Origin: a bacterium
Lineage (GTDB): Bacteria; Joyebacterota; Joyebacteria; Joyebacterales; Joyebacteraceae
Assembly (NCBI GenBank): GCA_025774935.1
Contig: JALGZK010000005.1
Coordinates: 62,001-126,000 of the forward strand
Direction: 5' to 3'
Length of the DNA: 64,000 nucleotides
The translations under genes and the position numbers were made by a program. Shown piece after piece: positions 14,960 through 24,264 of the stretch. Each line of letters opens with the position of its first letter. The first letter of the stretch is position 1. Below the pieces are notes generated by a model. That model was given only the letters and a program-made list of their open reading frames with translations. It searched no databases and was not told the DNA's origin.

Positions 14960-16215
14960 TTCTTCCTCCGCGATCCAGGGGAACCGGAGCCACGGGCCAC
15001 GCCCGTCACCGTTCCGTCGAACGAACCGTCCGTCAGTGTCACCCGGACGCCCCCTCCCTCAGCCACGTCGGCGACGGAGCGCACGGGGGTCAGACCGGGG
15101 AGCGCGACCACCGCGGCGAAACCGCGCGCGAGGATGTGCGACGGGTTCGCCAGTTCCAGCTCGGACGCGAACCGCTCGAGCCGCGCCGCCTCAGCGGCGA
15201 GGCGGACCCTGAGCGTACCCGCGACCCTTCGCGCGAGATCGTCCGTCCTCTGCGCGAGCCTCTCGACGAGCTCCCGCGGGAGCCTGAAGGCGTAGGCCCT
15301 CCGTGCCCGCTCAAGGCGGTCGGCGTGCACCCGGAGCGTCGCCCTCATCGCCGCGACCCGGCGAGCGTCGAGCGAGCGAATCGCCCTCGCGACCTCGGTG
15401 CTGTCGGGGACCGCGTGCTCTCCGGCGTGAGAAGGGGTAGCGGCCCGCGCGTCCGCGACGAAGTCCGCGATCGTGTAGTCGACCTCGTGCCCGACGGCCG
15501 AGACGATGGGCGTCCGGGCCGCGAAGATCGCTCTCGCCACGACCTCCTCGTTGAACGCCCACAGGTCCTCGAGCGACCCTCCTCCCCGCCCGACGATGGC
15601 GACGTCGGCGCCTCCCCACTCGTCGACGAGCTCGATCGCCCGCACGATTCCAGGGGCGGCGTCCGCCCCCTGGACGGGCGTCGGAACGACGACGATCCTG
15701 GTCGACGGCGCGCGCTTCCTGACGACGCGGATCACGTCCCGGACCGCCGCTCCCGTTGGAGAGGTCACGACCGCAACCGTTCCCGGCGAGGGAGGGAGCT
15801 CCTGCTTCGCCTCCTCCTCGAAGAGCCCCTCGGCGGCCAGCTTCTTCTTGAGCGCCTCGAACGCGGCCGCGAGCGCCCCGAGGCCCGAGGGCTTCATGCG
15901 CTCGACGTACAGCTGGTAGCGCCCGGAGGGCTCGTAGACCTTGATGCGTCCCCAGGCGAGCACCTTCGCGCCGTCCTTGGGCCTGAACGAGAGCTTCGCG
16001 TTCTTGAACTTGAACATCACGCACCCGAGGGTGCTACGCTCGTCTTTGAGGGTGAAGTACATGTGGCCGGAGGAGTGGTGCTTGAAGTTCGAGATCTCCC
16101 CTTCCACCCAGAAGAGCGGCAGGGACGTCTCCAGGACCTCCTTCACCTGGGCCGTGACCTCGCTCACCGTGTAGATGCGTTCTTCCGCTCCGCGTCCCAC
16201 AGGACCTTCCTCCAC
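14956..16215 (-). CDS. xseA: Exonuclease VII large subunit
   Basis: The catalytic subunit carries an N-terminal OB-fold (about 10-110; VSEVTAQVKEVLE, LFWVEGEISNFK) and the exonuclease VII domain with TSPTGAAVRDVIRV, the Gly-rich VGRGGGSLEDLWAFN and SAVGHEVDYTIADFVAD motifs. At 419 residues it is within family range. GTG at 16215 is taken as the start; an in-frame GTG five codons on is also possible. It is the first gene of xseA-xseB-ispA-dxs, 37 bp after folD. Confidence 0.94.
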   Translation of the reverse strand: MEEGPVGRGAEERIYTVSEVTAQVKEVLETSLPLFWVEGEISNFKHHSSGHMYFTLKDERSTLGCVMFKFKNAKLSFRPKDGAKVLAWGRIKVYEPSGRYQLYVERMKPSGLGALAAAFEALKKKLAAEGLFEEEAKQELPPSPGTVAVVTSPTGAAVRDVIRVVRKRAPSTRIVVVPTPVQGADAAPGIVRAIELVDEWGGADVAIVGRGGGSLEDLWAFNEEVVARAIFAARTPIVSAVGHEVDYTIADFVADARAATPSHAGEHAVPDSTEVARAIRSLDARRVAAMRATLRVHADRLERARRAYAFRLPRELVERLAQRTDDLARRVAGTLRVRLAAEAARLERFASELELANPSHILARGFAAVVALPGLTPVRSVADVAEGGGVRVTLTDGSFDGTVTGVARGSGSPGSRRKK

Positions 16216-16252
16216 GATGGGAAGAGGGGGATCGAACCGCGTGCCGTCCGGG

Positions 16253-17158
16253 CTACGCGCGCCCCCGGGACCGCTCCGCGGCCTCGACTGTGTTCCTGAG
16301 AAGGAGAGCCGTCGTCAGCGAACCCACGCCGCCCGGGACGGGCGTAACCGCCGACGCCTTCCCGAGCATCTCCTCGTAGGCTACGTCGCCGACCGTCCTC
16401 CCGCCCTTCTCGCTCGACGGGTCCTCGACCCAGTTCGTGCCGACGTCGACGACGACGGCGCCGTCGGCGATCATGTCGCCCCGAATCGCCTCGGTGCTCC
16501 CCATTGCCGCCACAACAATGTCGCCCCGGCGCGTGTGATCAGCGAGGTCGGGCGTGCCCGTGTGACAGACCGTGACCGTCGCGTTCGCCCGATCGCTCTT
16601 CCGGAGGAGCAGGTTCGCGAGCGGGCGCCCCACGACGGTGCTCCGCCCGACGATCACGACGTGCTGCCCGGAGATGGCGACGCCGGAGCCCGCGAGGATC
16701 TCGATCACGCCGAGCGCCGTGGCCGGCGCGAACGCCTCCCGGCCCGACATCAGAAGCCCCATCGAGATGGTCGTCGCTCCGTCGACGTCCTTCCAGGGCG
16801 AGATCTCCTCGACGACCGACGACGGGATCCCCTTCGGGAGGGGCTGCTGTACGATGATGCCGGAGACGTCAGGGCTCGACGACAGCCCGCGGATCGTGTG
16901 CGCGACCTCGTCGGCGCCCACCTCGACGGGGAGCGTCACCAGGTCCGCCTGAATCCCGACCTTCGTCGCCGCCTTCTGGATGCTCTTCGAGTACACCACC
17001 GACCCGTGATCGTCCCCGGCGAGCACGATCGCGAGTCTAACCGTGACACCCTCGCGACCGAGAGCCTCGACCCTCGCCGCCACGTCCTCCCTGATCCCCT
17101 GCGCGATCGGCTTCCCCTTCAGGACCCTCGTCTCCACTGCTACCTCTCCCATGTTCAC
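16253..17158 (-). CDS. folD: FolD-type methylene-THF dehydrogenase, cyclohydrolase lysine missing
   Basis: FolD normally oxidises 5,10-methylene-THF and hydrolyses methenyl-THF to 10-formyl-THF. Family motifs are present over 301 residues: IIVQQPLP, KDVDG, a VGRSTVVGRPLA nucleotide loop and TPVPGGVGSLT. The Y-x3-K catalytic pair is altered: Tyr56 is present, but position 60, the essential cyclohydrolase lysine (Lys54 in E. coli), is Ile; Lys62 matches E. coli Lys56. The stretch after KDVDG is also divergent. The enzyme may therefore be a dehydrogenase only. It overlaps ymdB by 4 nt. Confidence 0.86.
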   Translation of the reverse strand: MNMGEVAVETRVLKGKPIAQGIREDVAARVEALGREGVTVRLAIVLAGDDHGSVVYSKSIQKAATKVGIQADLVTLPVEVGADEVAHTIRGLSSSPDVSGIIVQQPLPKGIPSSVVEEISPWKDVDGATTISMGLLMSGREAFAPATALGVIEILAGSGVAISGQHVVIVGRSTVVGRPLANLLLRKSDRANATVTVCHTGTPDLADHTRRGDIVVAAMGSTEAIRGDMIADGAVVVDVGTNWVEDPSSEKGGRTVGDVAYEEMLGKASAVTPVPGGVGSLTTALLLRNTVEAAERSRGRA

Positions 17159-17964
17159 GTCCGGTCCTCCTCGGCGGCTGACTCATCCTCGTACTCGACG
17201 ACTCTCTCGATGCTCGACGCGGCGCCCGTCGCCGCGTCGACCTCGACCACCACGCCGTTCAGCATCCCCGCTCCTCCTGCCGCTTCGAACCGCTGCGGGA
17301 GCTGAGTCACGAACCGGGCGAGCGAGAGCTCGGTCCTGATTCCGATGACCGAGTCGACCGGACCGGTCATGCCGGCGTCGCTGAGATACGCGGTGTGCTT
17401 CTCGAGGATGCGCTCGTCCGAGGTCTGAACGTGCGTGTGCGTCCCGATGACGGCCGAGACGGTGCCGGCCAGGTGCCAGCCGAGCGCCACCTTCTCCGAG
17501 GTGGCCTCGGCGTGCATGTCCACGAACAGGACCGGGGTCTCGCTACGGAGCGCGCTCACGATGTCGGTCCCGATCCGGAACGGGCAGTCGATCTCCTGCA
17601 TGAAGACCCTGCCCTGGAGGTTGATGACGCCGACCCGAACGCCGTTCGCGGCCTCGACGACCGTCGCTCCGCGACCGGTGGCGCCCGGCGGGTAGTTGGC
17701 CGGCCTCACGATGCGATCGCACCGGGTCAGGAAGTCGACGACGTCGCGCTTGTCCCAGACGTGGTTCCCGCTCGTGAGGACGTCGATCCCGAGCCCGAGG
17801 AGCTCCTCGCCGATCTTCTCGGTCACGCCAATCCCGCCCGCGGCGTTCTCGCAGTTCGCGATCACGAGGTCGGGCCGGTGGCGCTCGCGGAGGACCGGAA
17901 GGAGCGACCGCGTGGTCCTCCGCCCGACTCGGCCGACGATGTCGCCGATGAAGAGTATCTTCAA
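17155..17964 (-). CDS. ymdB: YmdB-family metallophosphoesterase
   Basis: YmdB-family proteins are dinuclear-metal phosphodiesterases, known in Bacillus to hydrolyse 2',3'-cAMP and to affect biofilm and RNase Y-dependent RNA turnover. Metal-binding motifs are present: GDIVGRVGRR (Asp8), NCENAAGG, TSGNHVWDK, VDMHAEATSEK and GTHTHVQT. The 269 residues match the family with a short acidic C-terminal extension. rny lies 24 bp upstream and folD overlaps downstream. The rny-ymdB pair is widely conserved, supporting a shared role in RNA metabolism. Confidence 0.9.
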   Translation of the reverse strand: MKILFIGDIVGRVGRRTTRSLLPVLRERHRPDLVIANCENAAGGIGVTEKIGEELLGLGIDVLTSGNHVWDKRDVVDFLTRCDRIVRPANYPPGATGRGATVVEAANGVRVGVINLQGRVFMQEIDCPFRIGTDIVSALRSETPVLFVDMHAEATSEKVALGWHLAGTVSAVIGTHTHVQTSDERILEKHTAYLSDAGMTGPVDSVIGIRTELSLARFVTQLPQRFEAAGGAGMLNGVVVEVDAATGAASSIERVVEYEDESAAEEDRT

Positions 17965-17988
17965 AGAACGTCCCCCGTCCGCGGTGAC

Positions 17989-19554
17989 TTACTTCGCGTA
18001 GTCGACGGCGCGCGTCTCGCGAACGACGACGACCTTGATCTGCCCCGGGTACTTGAGCTCGGCCTCGATCTTCCTCGCGACGGCGGACGCGAGGACCTCG
18101 GCCCTGGCGTCGTCGATCTTCTTGTGCTGGACCATGATCCGGATCTCGCGGCCGGCCTGGATCGCGTACGACCGCTCGACTCCCTGGAACGAGCTCGCGA
18201 TCTGCTCGAGCTTCTCCAGACGCTTGATGTACGTCTCGAGGGTCTCGCGCCTGGCGCCCGGCCTCGCCCCGGAGACCGCGTCGGCAGCCTGGACCAGAAC
18301 GGCGATCATCGACTGAGGCTCCACGTCCTCGTGGTGCGCCTCGATCGCGTTGACGATGAGGTCCTCCTCGCCGTGGCGGCGCGCGAGATCTGCGCCGAGT
18401 CCGGCGTGCGTCCCTTCCATCGTGTGGTCGATCGACTTGCCTATGTCGTGCAGGAAGCCGGCTCGCTTCGCGAGAGCGACGTCGAACCCGAGTTCGCTCG
18501 CCATGAGCCCGCAGATGAGCGCGACCTCCTTGGAGTGCTGGAGCATGTTCTGTCCGTAGCTCGTGCGGTACCTGAGACGCCCAATGAGTTTGATCATCTC
18601 GGGCTTCAGGTCGTGAATCCCGATGTCGAGGCAGGCTCCCTCACCGAGTTCGACGATCTGTTCGTCGAGCTCCTTCGTCACCTTCTCGACCACCTCCTCG
18701 ATCCGGCCGGGGTGGATCCTGCCGTCGGTGATGAGACGCTCGAGCGCCAGCCGCGCGACCTCGCGGCGCACCGGGTCGAAACCCGAGAGGATGACGGCCT
18801 CCGGCGTGTCGTCGACGATGACGTCGATGCCGGTCGCGGTCTCGAAGGCCCGGATGTTCCGGCCCTCCCGCCCGATGATCCGGCCCTTCATCTCATCGCT
18901 CGGAAGGTTGACGACGGACACCGTCGACTCTACGACGTGGTCCGCGGCGCAGCGCTGGATGGCGAGGGTCAGGACCTTCTTCGCCTCCTTGTCGCCCTGG
19001 CGGCGCGCCTCGTCCTTGATGTCCTTGATCATCCGCGCCGCCTCGAGGCGGGCGTCGCTCTCCATGTTCTTGATGAGGAGCTTCTTCGCGTCGTCGCGGT
19101 TCATGCCCGCGATGCGCTCGAGGCGCTCGTTCTGCTCGTCGATGAGCCGGCTCAGCTTCTCCGAGCGCTCGTCGACCCCCTTCTCCTTCGCCTTGAGCCC
19201 CTCTTCCGTCCGCTGGATCTCCTGTTCCTTCTTGTCGATGAACTCGACCTTGCGGTTGAGGTTCTCCTCGCGCTTCTCGACCTGCCGCTGGCTCTTCTCG
19301 ACCTCGGATCTCGTCTGCTGCGTGTCCTCTTCGAACTTGGCCTTCGCCTTGTACCACTCGTCCTTTGCTTCGAGCACCGCCGCCTTCTTCTGCGTCTCGG
19401 CCTCTCGCTGGGCCTCGCGCACGATCTTGTCGGCCAGCTCCTCCGCGCTCACGATCTTGCTCCGGTCGACCAGCCGCCTGGCGAACCAGCCCGCCAGGAA
19501 GACGATGACTCCGACGAGGAACATGACGACCACTGGACCCCAGTTGATGTTCAT
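17989..19554 (-). CDS. rny: Ribonuclease Y
   Basis: RNase Y is a membrane-anchored endoribonuclease that starts mRNA decay in many bacteria lacking RNase E. It has an N-terminal transmembrane helix (about 5-23), a long coiled coil rich in Glu/Lys/Arg (about 30-200), a KH domain ([17 protein letters not shown]) and an HD domain with the metal motif LHDIGK and [13 protein letters not shown] at 19554 is preferred because GGGGGAG lies 5 nt upstream, giving 521 residues; an in-frame start six codons earlier is weaker. ymdB follows. Confidence 0.95.
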   Translation of the reverse strand: MNINWGPVVVMFLVGVIVFLAGWFARRLVDRSKIVSAEELADKIVREAQREAETQKKAAVLEAKDEWYKAKAKFEEDTQQTRSEVEKSQRQVEKREENLNRKVEFIDKKEQEIQRTEEGLKAKEKGVDERSEKLSRLIDEQNERLERIAGMNRDDAKKLLIKNMESDARLEAARMIKDIKDEARRQGDKEAKKVLTLAIQRCAADHVVESTVSVVNLPSDEMKGRIIGREGRNIRAFETATGIDVIVDDTPEAVILSGFDPVRREVARLALERLITDGRIHPGRIEEVVEKVTKELDEQIVELGEGACLDIGIHDLKPEMIKLIGRLRYRTSYGQNMLQHSKEVALICGLMASELGFDVALAKRAGFLHDIGKSIDHTMEGTHAGLGADLARRHGEEDLIVNAIEAHHEDVEPQSMIAVLVQAADAVSGARPGARRETLETYIKRLEKLEQIASSFQGVERSYAIQAGREIRIMVQHKKIDDARAEVLASAVARKIEAELKYPGQIKVVVVRETRAVDYAK

Positions 19555-19618
19555 GGACTCTCCCCCTCCCATCTATGGTCATTGTGGTCCCTGGACGCCC
19601 TGGCCGGCGGAGCTTATG

Positions 19619-20959
19619 CTACTCGTCCTCGTCCACCGGCTCTGTGGGAGGAGCGCTGTCCCAGCGACGGAGGCGCTCCCGGACCTCCTTCTCATACCCT
19701 CGGTCGCCCGGGCGGTAGTAGCTCTTCTCACCCGGGATGTACTCCTGCGTCCTGCCGTGAGATTCGGACGACGGCATCTCGTAGCCGTCGCCGTGTCCGA
19801 GCCTTGAAGCGCCCCGGTAGCTCGCATCCCGGAGGTGATCCGGGACCTCGAACGCCTCGCCCCGCTCGACGTCTTCGACCGCGCGACCGACGGCGTCGGC
19901 GCACGTCCTCGACTTCGGAGCGGTCGCGAGATAGACCGTGGCCTCTGCGAGGGCGTACCTCGCCTCGGGCATGCCGACCATCTCGACGGCCCGGGCGGCC
20001 GCGACGGCCACCTCGAGCGCTCGGGGGTCAGCAAGCCCGACGTCCTCCGACGCGGAGATGACGATCCGGCGCGCGATGAACCTCGGGTCCTCGCCGCCTG
20101 CCATCATCCGCGCGAGCCAGTGGAGCGCCGCGTCCGGCGACGATCCCCTGATGCTCTTGATGAAAGCGGACGCGACGTCGTAGTGCGAGTCGCCGTCGCG
20201 GTCGTACCGGACGACGCGCTTCCTGAGGCACTCCGTCGCGACCTCGAGCCCGATCCGGATGACCCCGTTCCGGTCGGGAGAAGTCGACAGCGCCGCGAGC
20301 TCGAGGGCGGCGAGCGCCTTCCTCGCGTCGCCGAGCGAGTTCACGACGAGGTGCTCGAGAGCCTCGTCCGCGATGTCGATCTTGTAGTCGCCGATCCCCT
20401 TCTCGGGATCCTCGAGGGCCCTCCTCAGGATCGTCTCCACGCCGTCATCGACGAGCGGCCCGAGCTCGAAGACCTGCACGCGCGACAGGAGCGCCTGGTT
20501 CAGATAGAAGAACGGGTTCTCGACCGTGGCGCCGATCATCGTGACGACGTCGTCCTCGAGCGGCGCCAGGAGAACGTCCTGCTGTGCCTTGTTGAACCTG
20601 TGGACCTCGTCGATGAAGAGGATCGTGCGCCTCGGCGCCCGGAGCTTCGCCTGCTGGACGGCGCGCCTGAGGTCGGCCGCTCCTGCCTCGACCGCGTTCA
20701 GCATCACGAGGACCGAGCGCGTGGCGCCGGCCACGACGTGCCCGAGCGAGGTCTTGCCGCTCCCCGGCGGCCCGTAGAGGATCATCGAGAAGAGCCGGTC
20801 GCTCTCGACGGCCCGCCTGAGGAGCTTCCCCTCTCCCAGGACGTGGTCCTGCCCGACGTACTCCGAGAGCCTCGTCGGCCTCATCCGCCTGGCCAGCGGG
20901 ACGAGCACCTTCTCCTCCCGCTGGAACAGGGTCGGGGTTCCGTCCTGCAGGGTCTCCAC
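19619..20959 (-). CDS. rarA: Replication-associated recombination protein A (RarA/MgsA)
   Basis: RarA is a clamp-loader-like AAA+ ATPase acting at stalled replication forks. The 446-residue form has PLARRMRPTRLSEYVGQ, Walker A GPPGSGKTS, Walker B FIDEVHRFN, sensor 1 GATVENPFF and the C-terminal tetramerisation domain with DAALHWLARMMAGGEDP and YRYPGD-like YYRPGDRGYE. GTG at 20959 has GGAG about 9 nt upstream and gives the normal length; the upstream open reading is probably an artefact of GC-rich sequence. Confidence 0.94.
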   Translation of the reverse strand: METLQDGTPTLFQREEKVLVPLARRMRPTRLSEYVGQDHVLGEGKLLRRAVESDRLFSMILYGPPGSGKTSLGHVVAGATRSVLVMLNAVEAGAADLRRAVQQAKLRAPRRTILFIDEVHRFNKAQQDVLLAPLEDDVVTMIGATVENPFFYLNQALLSRVQVFELGPLVDDGVETILRRALEDPEKGIGDYKIDIADEALEHLVVNSLGDARKALAALELAALSTSPDRNGVIRIGLEVATECLRKRVVRYDRDGDSHYDVASAFIKSIRGSSPDAALHWLARMMAGGEDPRFIARRIVISASEDVGLADPRALEVAVAAARAVEMVGMPEARYALAEATVYLATAPKSRTCADAVGRAVEDVERGEAFEVPDHLRDASYRGASRLGHGDGYEMPSSESHGRTQEYIPGEKSYYRPGDRGYEKEVRERLRRWDSAPPTEPVDEDE

Positions 20960-21149
20960 GGGCCAGTTCTCCCGAGCGGCACGCGGGCGCACTGAGTGGC
21001 GCGGCGCGAACCGCCTCGCTCTGCGCGTTCGAGGGGTGTCGAACGGAACGGGAGTCCCTCCCCGATCGGGGAAGGCGCTCGGGAAGAGTGTCGGGAACGG
21101 GGGATGCCGCGTCTCAGCGAGCGCGCACTCGCCAGGCGTGGGGTGCGGC
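20960..21149 (-). other. Intergenic region zapA-rarA, no gene recognised
   Basis: This 190-bp gap holds a hairpin around CCCCGATCGGGG (8-bp stem with a wobble) and a second short GTTCG/CGAAC stem. No promoter of good quality or U-tract was seen. 6S RNA often lies beside zapA, but I could not build a 6S-like long duplex with a central bubble here. Confidence 0.3.
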
Positions 21150-21431
21150 TCAGTCGCCCAGTTCGGAATCGATTGCCTGCGTGAGCTCCTCTGCTCGCTC
21201 CTGCACCTGCGCGAGCAACTTGTTTCTGTCGTCGCGCTCTCCGAAGAGCTCACCTGCGATGTTCAACGCTGCGAGGATGGCGACCTTGAGCGAAGACCCG
21301 AGCGCGGTCTCGTTGGTCACCTCCTGCATCTTGCTGTCTACGTAGTGGGCGATCTCCTGGATACGCTCGGGCTCTGCGTCCCCGCGTATCCGGTACTCCG
21401 AACCGTATATCTCAACCTTGACGCTGTTCAT
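21150..21431 (-). CDS. zapA: Cell division protein ZapA
   Basis: ZapA binds and bundles FtsZ at the division ring. From the ATG at 21431 the protein has 93 residues with the family start VKVEIYGSEYRIRGD, the YVDSKMQEV motif and a C-terminal coiled coil (LLAQVQERAEELTQAID). The frame stays open upstream to 21620, but this start matches family alignments; the ribosome-binding site is weak, so an upstream GTG is possible. A ZapB-like coiled-coil gene lies just upstream, the usual pairing. Confidence 0.85.
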   Translation of the reverse strand: MNSVKVEIYGSEYRIRGDAEPERIQEIAHYVDSKMQEVTNETALGSSLKVAILAALNIAGELFGERDDRNKLLAQVQERAEELTQAIDSELGD

Positions 21432-21555
21432 GTCGCCGCTCTGGAGGGCGGCCTCAACCGCCTCCGTTGCGCCCACAAGGTCGTTTTTCTTGCGCGTCCG
21501 TCTCGTTCCCACTCTCGGTGCCTGCCGTTCTTCGTTCGACGGGCCCTGACGCGGC

Positions 21556-21789
21556 TCAGGCCAGCTTCCCAACGATCGACCTGAGCTTCGTCTCGATCCG
21601 CTTCCTCTTCCTGGAGTCAATCTTCTGGCCGGACCCGATCGCCTGGATCTGGTCGGCCAGGTCGTCCAGCTCCTTTCCTATAGCCCGGAATCGGTCGTCG
21701 AGCTGGGCGTTCTCGGTCCTGAGCCGACGGATCTCCTCGACGGCCTTCGCGACCGATGCTTCCAGTTCAGTCAACCCGGGCAGCTGCAT
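21556..21789 (-). CDS. Short coiled-coil protein, ZapB-like
   Basis: The 77-residue protein is almost entirely predicted coiled coil (about 8-50; LEASVAKAVEEIRRLRTEN) with a basic C-terminal tail. Size, composition and position directly before zapA suggest a ZapB-like partner of the division ring, as seen in many genomes with a zapB-zapA-rny arrangement. Sequence identity alone does not prove it, since coiled coils look alike. Confidence 0.6.
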   Translation of the reverse strand: MQLPGLTELEASVAKAVEEIRRLRTENAQLDDRFRAIGKELDDLADQIQAIGSGQKIDSRKRKRIETKLRSIVGKLA

Positions 21790-21810
21790 CAGTCAGTCAT
21801 CCTATCCACC

Positions 21811-21835
21811 GGAAACGGCGGGGAGTCGCCCCGCC
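21811..21835 (-). terminator. Terminator-like hairpin after pheT
   Basis: A 7-bp perfect G+C stem (21817-21823 with 21829-21835) with a 5-nt loop begins at the pheT stop codon and is followed by GTTTCC. The U-tract is short. It probably separates the pheST operon from the zapB-zapA unit. Confidence 0.5.
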
Positions 21836-24222
21836 TACTCCCGGAGCGACGCACCGAACCTCTCTACGAGGTGGGTCACGATGCGTCCCTGTGCTTCGTC
21901 CACCTCCGTGTCGGTGAGCGTACGCTCGCGCGACATGTAGGTGAGCGAGAATCCGAGACTCTTCTTGCCGGCGGGAAGCTGATCCCCGCGGTACATGTCG
22001 AACACCTGGACGTCCGTGAGGAGACGCTCGCCGAGTTCGCCGATCGCCTCGACGATGGCGCCCGCGGCGGTCCCCTCGTCCACGACGAGCGCGAGATCGC
22101 GGCGCGACTTCGGGTACTTCGGAGGCGCGTCGAACGTGCCCGTCGGAACACACAATTCTACCAGCGCATCAAGGTCAAGTTCGAAGACGAACACCTGCTG
22201 CGGAAGGTCCCACCTCTCGGCGACCTCCCGCGACAGCATCCCGAACGAGCCCACCCCGCGGTCCCCCAGGAGGAGCTCCGCAGCGTGGCCCCGCTCGAAG
22301 ACCGGGCAATCGTAGCAGGAGAGCCGAGGACTGTCAACCTCGAGCGCTTCGGCGAGGGCCCACAGGACGCCCTTCCCGTCGTAGAAATCGACGCTCCTCG
22401 CCTCCCTGTCCCAGCCGGGCCTTCCCGCGGTCCCGGCGACGGCGCCGGCGAGCATCCACCGCTCGGAGTGAGCCTTCGGGGGCCCCATGAAGACCTTCCC
22501 GATCTCGAAGACGCGCAGATCGGACTCCCCCACGTTCGCGTTACGCCTGACGACGTCCAGGATCGACGAGAGCATCGTCGTCCGGAGGAGCGGCATCTCC
22601 TTGTTGATCGGGTTGTCGAGCTCGATCGGTTCGCCGGCGGGCTTCATCCCGAGCCGTTCGACCGCGTCCCGCTCCATGAACGAGGGGGTCATGATCTCGT
22701 AGAACCCGAGCCCGACCATCGCCTCTCGGACCCCGTCCCTGGCCACCCTCGCGGGGTCCGTGGTGATCGCGAGGGACTGGAACGGAACCTCGTGGGCGAT
22801 CTTGTCGTAGCCGTCGATCCGCGCGACCTCCTCGATGAGGTCGGCCTCGACCCGGACGTCCGGGCGGAACGACGGTACTTCGACGGTGAGAAGACCGTCG
22901 GCCGCGGACTTCACGCCGAAGCCGAGGCTCGCGAGCTCCTCGGCCGCCTTCTCCTTCGGAGGACCGGGCGCGAGCATCGAACGGACCTTCTCCATGCGGA
23001 GCGAGAGCGTCACCGGCGGCGCCTCCCAGTCCCCCGCGTCGACCATCCCGCGCGCGACCTTCCCGGCGGCTAGCTCCGACATGAGCGAGCACGCCCGCGC
23101 GGCAACGGTCTCCATCGCGCGCGCGTCGACGCCGCGCTCGAAGCGCTGGCTCGCGTCAGTGCGGAGCCCCAGGCTCTGCGCCCCGCGCCGCACGATCACG
23201 GGGTCGAACCACGCGCACTCGAGAAGCACGTTCGTGGTCGCTTCCGAGACCTCGGTCTCGCCGCCGCCCATGACGCCGGCCACGGCGATCGCCCTCTCGC
23301 CGTCACAGATCAGGAGGTGCATCCCCGAGAGCTCGTGCTCGACGCCGTCGAGCGTCGTGAGCCGCTCGCCCTTCCGCGCCCTCCGGACCGCGATCCTGTG
23401 GCCCGCGAGCGTGTCATAGTCGAACGCGTGGATGGGATGGCCGTACTCGAGCATGACGAAGTTCGTGACGTCGACTACGTTACTGATGCTCCGGAGGCCC
23501 ACGCTCGCCAGCCTCGACGCGAGCCAGGCGGGCGACGGGCCGATCTCGACGTCCGAGATCACCCGCGCGATGTAGCGCGGGCAGTCGCTCGCGTCCTCGA
23601 TCTCGACTGAGCAGAGCTCGGAAGCCCCGGGGGCAACCTCGTTGAGGTCGATCTCGGGGAGCCTGAGCTCGGACCCGACGGCGACGGCCACCTCGCGTGC
23701 GATCCCGATCATCCCGAGACAGTCGGGACGGTTCGGCTGCTCGTCGACGTCCAGGACCTCGTCGTCGAGGCCGAGGATCCCGGCGACGTCGCTTCCGATC
23801 TCGGTGGCGGGGTCGAACTCAAGTATTCCCTCGGAGTTCTCCTCGAGCCCGAGCTCGGCGGCCGACACGAGCATCCCGTGCGACCTCCGTCCACGGAGCG
23901 TGACCTCCTCGATCTTCCTGCCGCCGGCGATGACCGCACCCGGGACCGCCAGGGCCGACACCATCCCGGCCCTCACGTTCGGCGCGCCACAGACGACCGT
24001 CGAGGAGCCCTCGCCCCAGTCGACGACGCACACCGAGAGCTTGTCGGCGTCGGGGTGCGGGTCGACCGTCACGACCTTCGCAGCGACGACGCCCCGGACC
24101 TCGGTGCTTGCCGTCTCGAGGACCTCGGTCTCAGTGAGCTGCTCGGTGAGCCGCCTCGCGAGGTCGGCAGCCGCGAGGTCGAAGTCGACGTAGTCCTTGA
24201 GCCACTTGAGGCTGACCTTCAT
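21835..24222 (-). CDS. pheT: Phenylalanyl-tRNA synthetase beta subunit
   Basis: PheT forms the alpha2-beta2 synthetase that charges tRNA-Phe. At 795 residues it has the full bacterial architecture: EMAP/OB tRNA-binding domain (about 40-150, VCGAPNVRAGM), B3/B4 editing domain, B5 domain (RPDVRVEADLIEEVARIDGYD), the catalytic-core-like domain with MTPSFM, and a C-terminal ferredoxin-fold anticodon-binding domain ending near LVERFGASLRE. pheS lies 42 bp upstream. Confidence 0.96.
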   Translation of the reverse strand: MKVSLKWLKDYVDFDLAAADLARRLTEQLTETEVLETASTEVRGVVAAKVVTVDPHPDADKLSVCVVDWGEGSSTVVCGAPNVRAGMVSALAVPGAVIAGGRKIEEVTLRGRRSHGMLVSAAELGLEENSEGILEFDPATEIGSDVAGILGLDDEVLDVDEQPNRPDCLGMIGIAREVAVAVGSELRLPEIDLNEVAPGASELCSVEIEDASDCPRYIARVISDVEIGPSPAWLASRLASVGLRSISNVVDVTNFVMLEYGHPIHAFDYDTLAGHRIAVRRARKGERLTTLDGVEHELSGMHLLICDGERAIAVAGVMGGGETEVSEATTNVLLECAWFDPVIVRRGAQSLGLRTDASQRFERGVDARAMETVAARACSLMSELAAGKVARGMVDAGDWEAPPVTLSLRMEKVRSMLAPGPPKEKAAEELASLGFGVKSAADGLLTVEVPSFRPDVRVEADLIEEVARIDGYDKIAHEVPFQSLAITTDPARVARDGVREAMVGLGFYEIMTPSFMERDAVERLGMKPAGEPIELDNPINKEMPLLRTTMLSSILDVVRRNANVGESDLRVFEIGKVFMGPPKAHSERWMLAGAVAGTAGRPGWDREARSVDFYDGKGVLWALAEALEVDSPRLSCYDCPVFERGHAAELLLGDRGVGSFGMLSREVAERWDLPQQVFVFELDLDALVELCVPTGTFDAPPKYPKSRRDLALVVDEGTAAGAIVEAIGELGERLLTDVQVFDMYRGDQLPAGKKSLGFSLTYMSRERTLTDTEVDEAQGRIVTHLVERFGASLRE

Positions 24223-24264
24223 GCTCGCCTTCCGTCCGACTCCTCCCGGCAGAGCCGGGTAGCG

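Noticed and set aside
17395-20061. An 888-codon plus-strand frame opposite ymdB, rny and rarA
   Set aside because: Low-complexity Leu/Arg/Asp composition and no motif; rny, ymdB and rarA on the other strand are certain.
20960-21149. 6S RNA between zapA and rarA
   Set aside because: The location is plausible, but I could not form the long closing stem with a central bubble; only local hairpins are seen.
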